Source: Pandoraea captiosa
Lineage (GTDB): Bacteria; Pseudomonadota; Gammaproteobacteria; Burkholderiales; Burkholderiaceae
Direction: 5' to 3'
DNA length: 64,000 nucleotides
NCBI RefSeq assembly: GCF_902459775.1
Contig: NZ_CABPSQ010000012.1
Span: 91,642 to 155,641 of the forward strand
Within the stretch, counting starts at the first letter, position 1; the number at the start of each line of letters is the position of its first letter. Of the stretch, positions 1 to 8,574 are shown piece by piece. The notes beneath the pieces were generated by a model, which saw nothing but the letters and a program-made list of their open reading frames with translations, was not told the origin of the DNA and searched no databases. The translations under genes and the position numbers were made by a program.

Positions 1-122
1 GGATCGGGGGGCGTCTGAACGGGAACGAGGCACGGCAGGCAATGCGCTACGGGAATTGGATCGCTACACGGCGCATCCTGCGCCAACGCGCTACCATAAC
101 CCACTTTCGAGTCCCGAATCCC

Positions 123-503
123 ATGTCCAAAGCCCCGAAGGTCGATGCGGCCACCGACGCATCATCAGGTCCCGCCGCGCATCTCATCGATACCGCCGGG
201 CTGCGCGCCGAACTGCAAGCGTTCGCCGATGCCCGCGACTGGCATCAGCACCATACGCCCAAGAACCTAGCGATGGCGCTGTCGGTCGAAGTCGCAGAGC
301 TTGTCGAGATTTTTCAGTGGCATACGGACGCGCAGGCCAAAGCCGTCATGCAATCGAGCGAGGCGCGTCACGTCGAGCAGGAGCTTGCCGACATCACGAT
401 GTATCTCGTACGTCTGGCGATGGTGCTTGGCATCGACCTGAACCGTGCGGTGGCCGAAAAGCTGGTCATGAACGCGCAGAAGTATCCGGTGCCGAAGGCC
501 TGA
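123..503 (+). CDS. MazG-like nucleotide pyrophosphohydrolase
   Basis: A 126-residue all-helical protein of the MazG/dCTPase superfamily, which hydrolyses non-canonical NTPs to NMP and pyrophosphate in the cytosol. The metal-binding acidic helices are visible: EVAELVEIFQW (Glu56, Glu59, Glu62) and EQELADITMYL (Glu87, Asp90), with a conserved NAQKYP tail. This is the short single-domain type (dCTPP1-like), not the two-domain MazG. I start at the ATG at 123 (MSKAPK); an in-frame ATG at 42 would add a basic 27-residue extension unlike the family. The residues support the fold; the substrate is unknown. Confidence 0.9.
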   Translation: MSKAPKVDAATDASSGPAAHLIDTAGLRAELQAFADARDWHQHHTPKNLAMALSVEVAELVEIFQWHTDAQAKAVMQSSEARHVEQELADITMYLVRLAMVLGIDLNRAVAEKLVMNAQKYPVPKA

Positions 504-647
504 AGAGGCCATTGGGCCCATTTGGACACCATCGGACACCATCTCGAATGGCACCGATGCTCTGAATTGCACGTGTGCCCCTTGCAATCGCGCCGCGAGC
601 CCGCATAACCGCCAACGTTCGCTCCCGAATTCCGACCAGACAATCCT

Positions 648-1868
648 ATGTCTCAATCCTCTCAAGCTTCGCAGGCTCCCCAGACGCCATCAGGCACGGG
701 ACACGCGCACGGCAAGCCGTCGAAGCGCACATTACCCGCGCGTCCGCGATGGTTGATGCTCGGCATCATCGCGCTGCTGCATGCCTACATCGGCTGGCGC
801 CTGCTCACGCCGCTGCCGGTCGCCGTCGGCTGGAAGGTCCTGGGCGGGCTGTGGCTCGTCGCCTCGACCGTGCTGATTCCGCTGGGCCTGATGAGCCGCG
901 CGATCCAGAAAGAACCGTTGGCGACATTGCTGACGTGGACGGGCATGACCGCCATCGGCGTCTTTTCGTCGCTTTTCGTCCTCACCTTGCTGCGCGACGT
1001 CGTGCTTGGCGTGGCAATGGCCTTTTCGGCGCTCGACGCGCAACTCGTCACGCGCTCGGCCGTGATCGTGCTGGTGCTCACCGCCGCCTCGACGATACTG
1101 GGCTTCTACAATGCAAGGCGCCTAGCGCGCGTGGTCGAGATCGATATTCCGATCGCGGGCCTGCCGGCAGCGCTCAAAGGCTTCACCATCGTGCAGTTGA
1201 GCGACATTCACGTCAGTTCGACGATTCGACGCCGCTATATCGAAGCCATTGTCGACGCGTCGAATGCGCTCAAGCCGGATCTCGTCGCCATCACCGGCGA
1301 TCTGGTCGATGGCGGTGTGCCGGCATTGCGCGATCACATCGCGCCGCTCGGCCAACTCGTTTCGCGTCACGGCACTTACGTCTGCACCGGGAACCACGAG
1401 TACTACTCGGGCGCACCGGCGTGGGTGGCGGAATTGCGCCGCATCGGCCTGACCGTGCTCGAGAACGAGCATGTGGTGCTCGATCATGAAGGGGCGTCGC
1501 TCACCGTCGCCGGTGTCACCGACTTCACCGCCCATCACTTCGATGAGGCCAAGCGCAGCGATCCGGCCGCCGCCATTGCCGGGGCGCCCGAAGGCGTACC
1601 GCGCGTGCTGCTCGCACACCAGCCGCGCAGCGCCCCCGCGGCGCAGGCCGCCGGCTTCGATCTGCAACTCTCCGGACATACGCACGGCGGACAATTCTGG
1701 CCGTGGATGTATTTCGTGCCGCTGCAACAGCCCTTCGTACACGGGCTGCACCGGCTTGGCCGCCTGGCCGTCTACGTGAGCCGGGGCACAGGATACTGGG
1801 GCCCACCGAAACGGTTCGGTGCGCCCTCGGAAATTACTCGCATCCGGCTTGTGCCGGGCAAGGCTTGA
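648..1868 (+). CDS. Membrane-anchored metallophosphoesterase (YkuE/YaeI type)
   Basis: 406 residues. The first ~165 are mostly hydrophobic (about four membrane segments from ~30 to 165) after a polar N-terminus. A calcineurin-like phosphoesterase domain follows, with all metal-ligand blocks: LSDIHVSS (Asp186, His188), ITGDLVDGG, TGNHEYYSG and SGHTHGGQF (His344, His346). Such proteins are di-metal phosphohydrolases; the YaeI/YkuE subgroup is linked to lipid phosphates, but the substrate here cannot be read from sequence. The acylphosphatase-fold gene begins 4 bp after its stop, suggesting co-transcription. Confidence 0.88.
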   Translation: MSQSSQASQAPQTPSGTGHAHGKPSKRTLPARPRWLMLGIIALLHAYIGWRLLTPLPVAVGWKVLGGLWLVASTVLIPLGLMSRAIQKEPLATLLTWTGMTAIGVFSSLFVLTLLRDVVLGVAMAFSALDAQLVTRSAVIVLVLTAASTILGFYNARRLARVVEIDIPIAGLPAALKGFTIVQLSDIHVSSTIRRRYIEAIVDASNALKPDLVAITGDLVDGGVPALRDHIAPLGQLVSRHGTYVCTGNHEYYSGAPAWVAELRRIGLTVLENEHVVLDHEGASLTVAGVTDFTAHHFDEAKRSDPAAAIAGAPEGVPRVLLAHQPRSAPAAQAAGFDLQLSGHTHGGQFWPWMYFVPLQQPFVHGLHRLGRLAVYVSRGTGYWGPPKRFGAPSEITRIRLVPGKA

Positions 1869-1872
1869 CGCC

Positions 1873-2169
1873 ATGAAAACGCTTTCGACCAGCCCATCGC
1901 TGGAAACCGTATCCGTGCGGCTGCGCGGCAACATTCAAGGCGTCGGCTACCGACAGGCGGCCGTACGCGAAGGCCATTTGATCGGCGTGCGCGGCTGGGT
2001 ACAGGCGCTGCCCGAGGGCGACATTCTCGCGATGGTCCAGGGCACGCCGGATCAGGTCGACAAGATGCTCGAATGGATGCGTCATGGCCCGCCGGGCGCC
2101 CGTGTGACGGCCTTCGAAAGTGAAGTGGAGTACACCAGCCGACGGTTCGACCGGTTTCAGCAACTCTGA
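1873..2169 (+). CDS. Acylphosphatase-fold protein lacking the catalytic Asn
   Basis: 98 residues with the acylphosphatase alpha/beta plait: IQGVGYRQAAV carries the phosphate-loop Arg27, followed by VRGWVQALPEGD. In active enzymes the second motif is GWVxN; here the Asn position is Ala45. Acylphosphatases hydrolyse carboxyl-phosphates and need both Arg and Asn, so this copy is probably impaired or has another role. The start at 1873 sits directly after the metallophosphoesterase stop; an upstream in-frame ATG at 1819 lies inside that gene. The family is clear from sequence; loss of activity is inferred. Confidence 0.82.
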   Translation: MKTLSTSPSLETVSVRLRGNIQGVGYRQAAVREGHLIGVRGWVQALPEGDILAMVQGTPDQVDKMLEWMRHGPPGARVTAFESEVEYTSRRFDRFQQL

Positions 2170-2203
2170 TGCTCCGCGCGGGAGCGCCCCTTCCGCCCCG
2201 AAC

Positions 2204-2680
2204 ATGCCCATGCCAATGCCGACCGTTACGCCCACGCCCACGACCCGCCGCGCGAACGACGACGACGCACCGCGCATCGTCGCGCTACTCGCACAACTGG
2301 GCTACGAAACGCCGATCGACATCGTTCGTCGCAACATCGCCCTGTCTGCATTGGACGGCGACGACGCGGCCTTCGTGGCCATCGACGAAAACGCGGAAAT
2401 CGTGGGATGTATCGGATTGCACGCGCTCACCATGTTTCATCGGGCGGGGCGTCTTGGGCGCATTACGGCGCTGGTGGTGGAGGAAAACGTGCGGGGCTCG
2501 GGCGTCGGGCACGCGCTGATGGCGGCCGCTCACGCGTGGTTCAACAAGCGGGGATGCGAGAAGTTCGAAGTGACGAGCAGCGACCATCGGGTCGCCGCAC
2601 ATCGCTTCTATGCGCGCCACGGCTATGCCCGCGATGGGCAGCGCCTTGCGCGCAAAAGCCAGACGTCGTCGCTGACTTAA
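2204..2680 (+). CDS. GNAT family N-acetyltransferase
   Basis: 158 residues of GNAT fold: N-terminal helix [17 protein letters not shown], strand block [11 protein letters not shown], the acetyl-CoA pyrophosphate loop [15 protein letters not shown] (R-x-x-G-x-G/A signature) and the C-terminal [19 protein letters not shown] typical of the family. It transfers an acetyl group from acetyl-CoA to an amine; the acceptor is unknown. I chose the ATG at 2204 (MPMPMP) because it begins the alignable region; an ATG at 2120 lies inside the upstream gene. Its TAA shares bases with the convergent infA stop. Confidence 0.85.
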   Translation: MPMPMPTVTPTPTTRRANDDDAPRIVALLAQLGYETPIDIVRRNIALSALDGDDAAFVAIDENAEIVGCIGLHALTMFHRAGRLGRITALVVEENVRGSGVGHALMAAAHAWFNKRGCEKFEVTSSDHRVAAHRFYARHGYARDGQRLARKSQTSSLT

Positions 2681-2898
2681 TTCTTGTGACGGTAGTTGAT
2701 GCGGCCCTTGCTCAGGTCGTAGGGCGACATTTCCAGCGTCACGCGGTCACCCGCCAGAATGCGGATGCGGTTCTTTTGCATGCGGCCGCTCGCATATGCC
2801 ACCACTTCCACGCCGTTTTCGAGCGTGACGCGAAAGCGATTGTCCGGCAGCACATCCGAGACGTGTCCGCTGAATTCGATCAGTTCTTCCTTGGCCAA
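2677..2898 (-). CDS. infA: Translation initiation factor IF-1 (second-copy type)
   Basis: 73 residues and immediately recognisable: [19 protein letters not shown]..., [19 protein letters not shown] and ending [11 protein letters not shown]-1 is an OB-fold protein that occupies the ribosomal A site during initiation with IF-2 and IF-3. Beta-proteobacteria often carry one infA in the ribosomal-protein operon and a second standalone copy; the isolated setting here suggests the latter. It converges tail-to-tail with the GNAT gene and the two stop codons overlap by 4 bp (TTAA). Confidence 0.95.
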   Translation of the reverse strand: MAKEELIEFSGHVSDVLPDNRFRVTLENGVEVVAYASGRMQKNRIRILAGDRVTLEMSPYDLSKGRINYRHKN

Positions 2899-3521
2899 TA
2901 TCGTGTCCTCTTGAGGGGGCCGCTCGCGAGGGGCGCAGCACCCGTGTTACTGAAAGTTCGTTCGCCAATACCGTCCCCGCACCCTGAATGTTGCGGGGGT
3001 GCACATCGAACGCCAAAAGGAGCCTACCCGGTGGACCGGCCATCAAGGCATGCGGCGCACCGAAAAGCGGCGATGGTTCGAAGGAGCAAGGCACATTGCG
3101 GCAGTGCCGCAACGACGAGCAGTGCGTGTCGGGAGGGCGAAGACCGGGTCGGTCTGCGTCATCGGCACAGCGAGTGATCCGGCTCGCAGGACAGGGCTGT
3201 CAGCGGCGCCGATAAAGCATTTCGCGATCGTCAGGCGATGATCGGCGAATTTTCGCCGATCCCGCTAGGATACGCCTTTCTCGGTCGCTCGTGTGGAAAA
3301 AATGGGCCCGGCGCGTCCATTTGAGCGATTTTGTCGCCCTTTTGTGACGCGATGCATCAACAGACGGCCGGGGCGCCCGACTGGCGTCGATGGGGGCCTC
3401 AGTGGCGGCTTCAGAAATGGCCTCGGCCTGACACCCGGTTCACTCGGGGTGAACTCGGATGTGACGCGCGGCGCGCACTCATCTATGCTGTAAGTACCCG
3501 TAGCCCGCAGGAGGAAAGACC
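2899..3521. other. Intergenic region between infA and the CBS gene
   Basis: About 620 bp between divergently transcribed genes with no credible coding sequence; open frames here lack family features. It must hold the promoters of infA (leftward) and the CBS gene (rightward). Visible elements are a perfect inverted repeat at 3240-3261 and a strong ribosome-binding site (caggaggaaag) just before 3522. Confidence 0.5.
3240..3261. repeat. Perfect inverted repeat (10-bp arms)
   Basis: GATCGGCGAA, a 2-base TT centre, then TTCGCCGATC. It lies in the infA/CBS divergent promoter region about 260 bp before the CBS start. No T-run follows it on either strand, so it is more likely an operator or structured leader than a terminator. 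Confidence 0.55.
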
Positions 3522-3998
3522 ATGAAAACAGTCGCTCAGATCCTGAAGTCCAAGCCGGTCGACACGGTATACAAAGTGCGTCCGACCGATTCGGTACTCG
3601 ATGCCTTGACCCTGATGGCCGAAGCGCGGATCGGCGCGGTGCTGGTGAGCGAGGACGACCGCGCCATCGTCGGCATCTTCACCGAACGGGATTACGCCCG
3701 AAAAGTGGCGCTCATGGGTCGGACCTCGGTCAATACACCGGTGCGTGACGTCATGACCGCCGCAGTGCGCTATGTGAGTCCCGAACAGACCAACGAAGAG
3801 TGCATGTCGCTCATGACGCAGCATCGTATCCGCCACCTGCCGGTCATGAAAGACGGCGAACTGGTCGGCCTGCTCTCCATTGGCGATCTGGTCAAAGCCA
3901 TCATCACCGAGCAGCAATTCACCATCGATCAGCTCGAGAACTACATCATGGGTGGCAGCGCCGCCCTGATCGGCACGTCGCCCTCGCGGCCAAGCTGA
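3522..3998 (+). CDS. Tandem CBS-domain protein
   Basis: 158 residues made almost entirely of two CBS domains (about 8-60 and 76-132). Conserved blocks are IGAVLVSEDDRAIVGIFTE with RDYARKVALMG after the first, and VRDVMTAAVRYVSPEQT with IRHLPVMKDGELVGLLSI in the second. Paired CBS domains bind adenosyl nucleotides; standalone proteins of this type are usually energy or redox sensors acting on unknown partners. A strong ribosome-binding site (ggaggaaag) lies about 6 nt upstream, and a good terminator follows, so it is a single-gene unit. Confidence 0.9.
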   Translation: MKTVAQILKSKPVDTVYKVRPTDSVLDALTLMAEARIGAVLVSEDDRAIVGIFTERDYARKVALMGRTSVNTPVRDVMTAAVRYVSPEQTNEECMSLMTQHRIRHLPVMKDGELVGLLSIGDLVKAIITEQQFTIDQLENYIMGGSAALIGTSPSRPS

Positions 3999-4065
3999 TC
4001 GCCCGAGCTGCCCACGCCATCACCGGGCATCGCCAGACATCACGCCGACAGCGTAATCAGGGGCA

Positions 4066-4094
4066 CGGCGCTTCGTTCAGAAGCGCCGTTTTTT
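4066..4094 (+). terminator. Rho-independent terminator after the CBS gene
   Basis: CGGCGCTTC, loop GTTCA, GAAGCGCCG followed by TTTTTT. A perfect 9-bp GC-rich stem with a 6-T tail, about 70 bp after the CBS stop. Confidence 0.9.
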
Positions 4095-4127
4095 ATGCCG
4101 ATGCGACGGACCGACGGTGGGCCGGTG

Positions 4128-5624
4128 TCAGAAATCCTCCGCGTCGACGTCGTAGTTCGACGGCTCCCACCGAATGGCCAGCAATGCCAGCAAGCCGACG
4201 GCAGGCGCCACGGCGATCACCCAGAAGACTTTCGTCGACAGCGCGGCGGCCAGTACCGGGAACAGGAACAGCGAGACGGTGGAGCTGGCGCGCATGAGCG
4301 TCTGGTTAAAACCCACGCCTACGCCACGCAGCGACGTCGGATAGCTCAGTGACGCGAACGTCATCGAATGCGCCCCCGGCCCAAAGCCCTGCCCCAGCAG
4401 GAACAATGCGAGGAAGCCCAGCGCCCAGGCCACTTGCCCTGCGCCGGCGGGCTTGCCCACGAGCGCGAGGCCGACGAGCGCCGTCAACTGGAACGCATAA
4501 CCGAGCACCGTCAATTTCCACGCACCGACCTTCGGTACCAGACGCACGCCCAGCAGCCCGCCCGTGAATGCGAACAACAGATTCAGCGCCAGCGACATCA
4601 GAATCGTGGTGAGCATCGATTGCGCAAGGAAGCTCGCGATAATCACCGGCAAACCGAACGCCACTGCGTTGTACGCGAACGACGAGGCAACGGCGATAAC
4701 GGTCGCGAGGGTGGTACGACGCAGGTAAACGCCCTTGAGCAGCTTGCCGTAATTGCTCCACGCCGCCGGCCGTTTCGGTGCAACGCGCTCAGCATCCCGG
4801 GCAACGACCGCATCGATACCGTACGAACGCTTGAGGATTTTCGCGGCGGCTTCCAGGTCGCCCTGATTGGCGGCCCAGACCGGCGATTCGCTCATGTAGC
4901 GGCTGCGAACGGCAATGATCGCCAGCGCCGGGATCGCGCCGAAACCGAGAATGATGCGCCAGAGCAGCGCGCTATGCGACGCCGGCAGCACCGAGTAACA
5001 CAGCAGCACGAGCAGATAGGACCCACAGATGGCCGCGTACCAGGTCGGGCACCACATCGCCACCCGCGCCGCCTTGTTGCCACGCCCCTTGAGCTTCGAG
5101 AATTCGGCGAGGAACGCCATGGCGACCGGCAAGTCGATGCCCACGCCCAGCCCCATCACGAAACGCGCGCCCGCGAGCACATACTCGTTCGGTGCCAGCG
5201 CGCAGGCGATGGCCGCGAACACGAAGCACAGCATGTCGGCCATGAACACGCGATAGCGGCCGATACGGTCGGTAAAGTAGCCTCCGAGGAACGCCCCAAC
5301 GATCGCACCGAACGTGATCGCGGATGCCACCATGCCCGTGCCTGCCGGGGTGAGCTGGAATTCACGGGCAACGTCTTTCAGACCGAAGGCGAGCGCGCCG
5401 AGGTCATACGCGTCGAGGAATACCCCGCCAAGGGCGATGGCCACGATCCAGCGAGCGTTCGATACGCGAGCGCCGCCCTCATTGACGAGTTGGGCGACAT
5501 CGGCAGCGGAACGGATGACGGCAGGACCACCGGCAGATGTGCTGGAAGGAGCGGAAGCACCAGACGCGGCGGTAGCGCCTGACGATGCCGAAGCGGTGGA
5601 AGAGAGGGAGACGTCGACTGACAT
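4128..5624 (-). CDS. MFS transporter, metabolite:H+ symporter type
   Basis: 498 residues. A polar Ser/Ala-rich tail of ~55 residues precedes twelve predicted membrane segments. The loop-2 MFS signature is visible as GYFTDRIGRYRVF, and LGVGIDLPVAMAFLAEF marks the sugar-porter-like subgroup (YaaU/YdjK-like). A central cytoplasmic loop (~235-290, WAANQGDLEAAAKILKRSYG) matches that subgroup. It is an inner-membrane secondary carrier whose substrate cannot be named. It stands alone on the minus strand. The N-terminal low-complexity stretch makes the exact start uncertain; a later start near MSEY-free residues is possible. Confidence 0.85.
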   Translation of the reverse strand: MSVDVSLSSTASASSGATAASGASAPSSTSAGGPAVIRSAADVAQLVNEGGARVSNARWIVAIALGGVFLDAYDLGALAFGLKDVAREFQLTPAGTGMVASAITFGAIVGAFLGGYFTDRIGRYRVFMADMLCFVFAAIACALAPNEYVLAGARFVMGLGVGIDLPVAMAFLAEFSKLKGRGNKAARVAMWCPTWYAAICGSYLLVLLCYSVLPASHSALLWRIILGFGAIPALAIIAVRSRYMSESPVWAANQGDLEAAAKILKRSYGIDAVVARDAERVAPKRPAAWSNYGKLLKGVYLRRTTLATVIAVASSFAYNAVAFGLPVIIASFLAQSMLTTILMSLALNLLFAFTGGLLGVRLVPKVGAWKLTVLGYAFQLTALVGLALVGKPAGAGQVAWALGFLALFLLGQGFGPGAHSMTFASLSYPTSLRGVGVGFNQTLMRASSTVSLFLFPVLAAALSTKVFWVIAVAPAVGLLALLAIRWEPSNYDVDAEDF

Positions 5625-6114
5625 GAACGGAACCGGGAAATACAGACACCAAAGATCGCGATGTTACCGCTTGGTACTGACATCGCCCAAGTGCTTTCTG
5701 GTTATATGCTTAGACGATTCCCCCCGCCGCCCGCCATCGGCACGTGATTAAGCACCAATAAGCCACACCGGAATCCCAAAAAATGAGCGAATCCCGCTCA
5801 CACGTTAAGCAATCGCAGAGCATGGCCCCACGTCTCACCGGACGGGAATATGATCGAGGGAAGTTTCAAATCGGGCGCGTCGCGCCGCAAACCCGCGTCG
5901 TTGCGGGAGATTGCGCCTGCCGAAGTCGTAACGGTTCTCTTAACGGTTCTCTTTACAGACGCTTACCTTTTCTTACAGCAAAAAGGTCTGCGGAACCCTA
6001 CATTCCGCATCGTGGTCGCAATAGATGTGCCACATGGTGCGCCAACCGACGCATGCCAGCGCGCGGGGCACACTGAGAAGAATCAACACCTCACGCTCAC
6101 GAGGACGATCCAAA
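5625..6114. other. Intergenic region, MFS transporter to glycine-zipper lipoprotein
   Basis: 490 bp between divergent genes, AT-richer than its flanks near 5640-5780, presumably carrying both promoters. A 12-bp tandem duplication (taacggttctct twice, 5929-5952) is the only clear structure. No credible gene seen. Confidence 0.4.
5929..5952. repeat. Perfect 12-bp tandem duplication
   Basis: taacggttctct occurs twice without a gap, about 165 bp before the lipoprotein start, within its likely upstream regulatory region. Confidence 0.7.
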
Positions 6115-6642
6115 ATGAAGATGAAAGCACTTACGGGAATCAGCGCGGCCATGGCCGCTGTCATGTTGGCCGGTTGCGTGGCTCCGGGCCAGCAATACGG
6201 TGGCTACCAGCAACCGGGTTACCAACAGGGCTATCAGCAGGGATACCAGCAACCCGGCTATCAACAGGGTTACCAGCAGGGCTACCAACAACCGCAGCAA
6301 CAAGGTGCGCTGTACGGCACGGTCCAGTCGATCGAACAACTCAACGGCCCGAACAACAGCCCGAACATTCTCGGGACGGTGCTGGGCGCGGCCGCCGGCG
6401 GCCTGCTGGGCAACACCATGGGCGGCGGACGCGGTCGCACGGCAACCACCATCGCGGGCGCAGCCCTCGGCGGCATTGCGGGCAACCGCATCGAGAACAG
6501 CATGGGCGAACCGAACGTGCTCTACCGCATTACCGTGCGCCTGGACGACGGCCGTGTCGCCACGGTCACACAAGCGCCGCCGCTGCGCGTACAGCAAGGC
6601 CAGCGCGCCGCCATCTCGAACGACGTGGTGTACCCGTACTGA
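6115..6642 (+). CDS. Glycine-zipper outer-membrane lipoprotein with YQQG repeats
   Basis: 175 residues. The lipoprotein signal MKMKALTGISAAMAAVMLAGC has lipobox LAGC (Cys21). Residues 28-66 are tandem YQQPGYQQGYQQG units. A glycine-zipper (2TM, SlyB/OsmB-like) hydrophobic segment follows: ILGTVLGAAAGGLLGNTMGG and TTIAGAALGGIAGNRIE. The C-terminal ~45 residues form a small beta-domain (YRITVRLDDGRVATVTQ) seen in SlyB-type proteins. It is probably an envelope-stabilising outer-membrane lipoprotein. I start at 6115; earlier in-frame ATGs lack a signal peptide. A strong terminator follows. Confidence 0.85.
   Translation: MKMKALTGISAAMAAVMLAGCVAPGQQYGGYQQPGYQQGYQQGYQQPGYQQGYQQGYQQPQQQGALYGTVQSIEQLNGPNNSPNILGTVLGAAAGGLLGNTMGGGRGRTATTIAGAALGGIAGNRIENSMGEPNVLYRITVRLDDGRVATVTQAPPLRVQQGQRAAISNDVVYPY
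6196..6303 (+). repeat. Coding tandem repeat (YQQG/YQQP units)
   Basis: About eight imperfect 12- to 15-bp units encoding Tyr-Gln-Gln-Gly/Pro, within the lipoprotein just after the lipidated Cys. Synonymous variation between copies shows protein-level conservation. Such tracts can change copy number by slippage. Confidence 0.8.
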
Positions 6643-6666
6643 TCAGCACAGCAGCATCCCCCGCTC

Positions 6667-6712
6667 AACGCCAACGCCCGCCGGCAGTTCCCTCCGGCGG
6701 GCGTTGGCGTTT
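6667..6712 (+). terminator. Long-stem terminator after the lipoprotein gene
   Basis: A perfect 18-bp stem (6667-6684 with 6694-6711) around a 9-base loop, starting 25 bp after the stop. The T-run is short, but stem strength and position support termination. Confidence 0.75.
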
Positions 6713-7041
6713 ACACGCTGTCGCTGTCGCCGTCATTTACACAATCTCGTGGATACCTGAAAGGAATGGCGCTCGGGCATATGCGGGAGACACCTGGGGG
6801 AAGACGGCGAAGGGAATCGCTAAAAAAACAACGAATCGGCCCGCAAGGCGACAATGGGGGACCGGCCGGGGGACGCCCGGGGGACGGCGGCGAACCATAA
6901 TTGGCGCCGCAACGCGCGTCATACGCAAAGCGAAATTGACCTGCTAAGATACGCGCGAAAATCGGTGCGACCATCGGAGGGCCCCCGCCGTTCCGGAACT
7001 TTGTCGAGTCCGTCAGTTACCGCTACCCTTCGAATTCCGTC
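6713..7041. other. Leader region of the exopolysaccharide locus
   Basis: About 330 bp before the sugar-transferase gene, without a credible gene. It has a run of A at 6822-6830 and G-rich tracts (ggggga repeats) at 6854-6888. A possible -10 (TAAGAT) near 6944 lacks a convincing -35 partner. Confidence 0.35.
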
Positions 7042-8457
7042 ATGTCGACTCAGACGACCTACCACCATCGGCTTTTCATGGCGATGGTCGGCGGCTTCAG
7101 TGCAGTACTCAACGCGGGCGCCTTCTTCACTGTCCTGCGGATCAACGGTCATAACCCGTACACCCCTTACGGTCTGACGCTGGTGTGCGCGCTCGGGGCC
7201 ACGGCGTTCGTCGTGTTCGCGCGCTTTCATCTGATCGCAAGCGCGCGCAACCTCACCTGGATGCTCGGTCGCGGCGCCATGCGCTGGTGCCGTGTGCTGA
7301 TCGCCGTCATCGTTTTGCTGTTTCTCACCTACGAGAGCACCGAAAGCGTGCGCATGATGGTCGTCCAGTGGATATTGCTCGCGTTGCCGCTGCAAATGGT
7401 CGGTCTCGCCGTATCCCGCGGCATGGCCCACAGCATCAACAACGCCCCCGGCAACCAACGTCGTGCGGCATTCTTCGGCCTGGGACCTGAGGCGCGCAAG
7501 CTGAATCTGCGTCTGCAACGCTCGCCGATTCTCGGCATTCAGGTCGCGGGCTACTACAACGAAACCCCGATCACACCGCAGGACGGCGAAGTCCTGCCGC
7601 CTTACCTCGGCCGCTATGCCGACGCCGCCGCACGCATTCAGGCCAACGAGTACGAAATCGTCTTCATCGCCATCGGACAGCAGGACAACAAGGAACTCAC
7701 CAGCGAAATCGTGCACCGCCTTTACGATTCGACGGCGTCCATTTACCTGCTGCCCGAGTTCAACTTCCCTGGCGACATGCCCATGACGAGCACCGACCTT
7801 GCCGGCGTGCCGCTCCTGGCATTGCACGACATCGCCGTTCAGGGCCTGCTGCGCATGATCAAGCGCGGCATCGATCTGGTGGGCGCGTCGGTCATTCTGG
7901 TGTTGCTCAGCCCCGTCATGGTGGCCGTCGCGATTGCCGTGCGACTCGACTCACCCGGCCCGATCCTGTTCCGTCAGCGCCGCTATGGCGAGCGCGGCGA
8001 GCCGATCGTCATCCACAAATTCCGCTCGATGCGTGTAATTCAGCCGGAAGACGCGGCCGCCGCCGCGACCGGCGGTCTGCGGCAAGCGCACGCGGGCGAC
8101 AGCCGGATCACACCGGTCGGCAGGCATTTACGCCGCACCTCGCTGGATGAATTGCCGCAGTTGTTCGACGTGCTTGCCGGCTCGATGAGCCTTGTCGGCC
8201 CGCGGCCGCATGCGGAAGAGCACAACGAAATGTATCGACGCATGATTCCCGGCTACATGTTGCGTCACAGTGTGAAGCCTGGCATTACGGGATGGGCGCA
8301 GATCAACGGTCTGCGAGGCGAGACCGACACACCGGACAAGATGCAGCGCCGCGTGGAATACGATCGCTACTACATCACGCACTGGTCGTTGTGGCTCGAC
8401 ATCAAGATTCTGCTCAAGACGATTCCCGTAATGGTCACGGGACGCAATGCCGTCTGA
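7042..8457 (+). CDS. Undecaprenyl-phosphate sugar phosphotransferase (WcaJ-like)
   Basis: 471 residues of the polyisoprenyl-phosphate hexose-1-phosphate transferase family. Four N-terminal membrane segments (~10-130) are followed by a Rossmann-like region (RAAFFGLGPEARKLNLRLQ). The C-terminal bacterial sugar-transferase domain (~273-471) contains KRGIDLVGASVILVLLSP, PILFRQRRYGERGEPI, HKFRSMR, DELPQLFDVL, SLVGPRPHA and KPGITGWAQING. It moves a sugar-1-phosphate (commonly glucose) onto undecaprenyl phosphate at the inner membrane, the first step of a Wzx/Wzy-type polysaccharide. It opens the left polysaccharide locus and is full length for the family. Confidence 0.93.
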   Translation: MSTQTTYHHRLFMAMVGGFSAVLNAGAFFTVLRINGHNPYTPYGLTLVCALGATAFVVFARFHLIASARNLTWMLGRGAMRWCRVLIAVIVLLFLTYESTESVRMMVVQWILLALPLQMVGLAVSRGMAHSINNAPGNQRRAAFFGLGPEARKLNLRLQRSPILGIQVAGYYNETPITPQDGEVLPPYLGRYADAAARIQANEYEIVFIAIGQQDNKELTSEIVHRLYDSTASIYLLPEFNFPGDMPMTSTDLAGVPLLALHDIAVQGLLRMIKRGIDLVGASVILVLLSPVMVAVAIAVRLDSPGPILFRQRRYGERGEPIVIHKFRSMRVIQPEDAAAAATGGLRQAHAGDSRITPVGRHLRRTSLDELPQLFDVLAGSMSLVGPRPHAEEHNEMYRRMIPGYMLRHSVKPGITGWAQINGLRGETDTPDKMQRRVEYDRYYITHWSLWLDIKILLKTIPVMVTGRNAV

Positions 8458-8496
8458 CCCTGAATCGCGACGTGCAAGCTGCGCCAGTCGTACGTG

Positions 8497-8554
8497 TCGT
8501 CCTTCGCGGCATGTTCTCTCGGGAATGCCTCCCGAGGATAATCGCTAAGGACGA
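8497..8554. terminator. Nested hairpin between convergent genes
   Basis: Outer arms TCGTCCTT / AAGGACGA (8497-8504, 8547-8554) enclose CTCGGGA / TCCCGAG (8518-8524, 8530-8536). It lies between the sugar transferase (+) and the WecG-type gene (-). It lacks a strong T-tail, so a bidirectional terminator is plausible, not proven. Confidence 0.4.
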
Positions 8555-8574
8555 CGAATCATATTGACTTCAGC

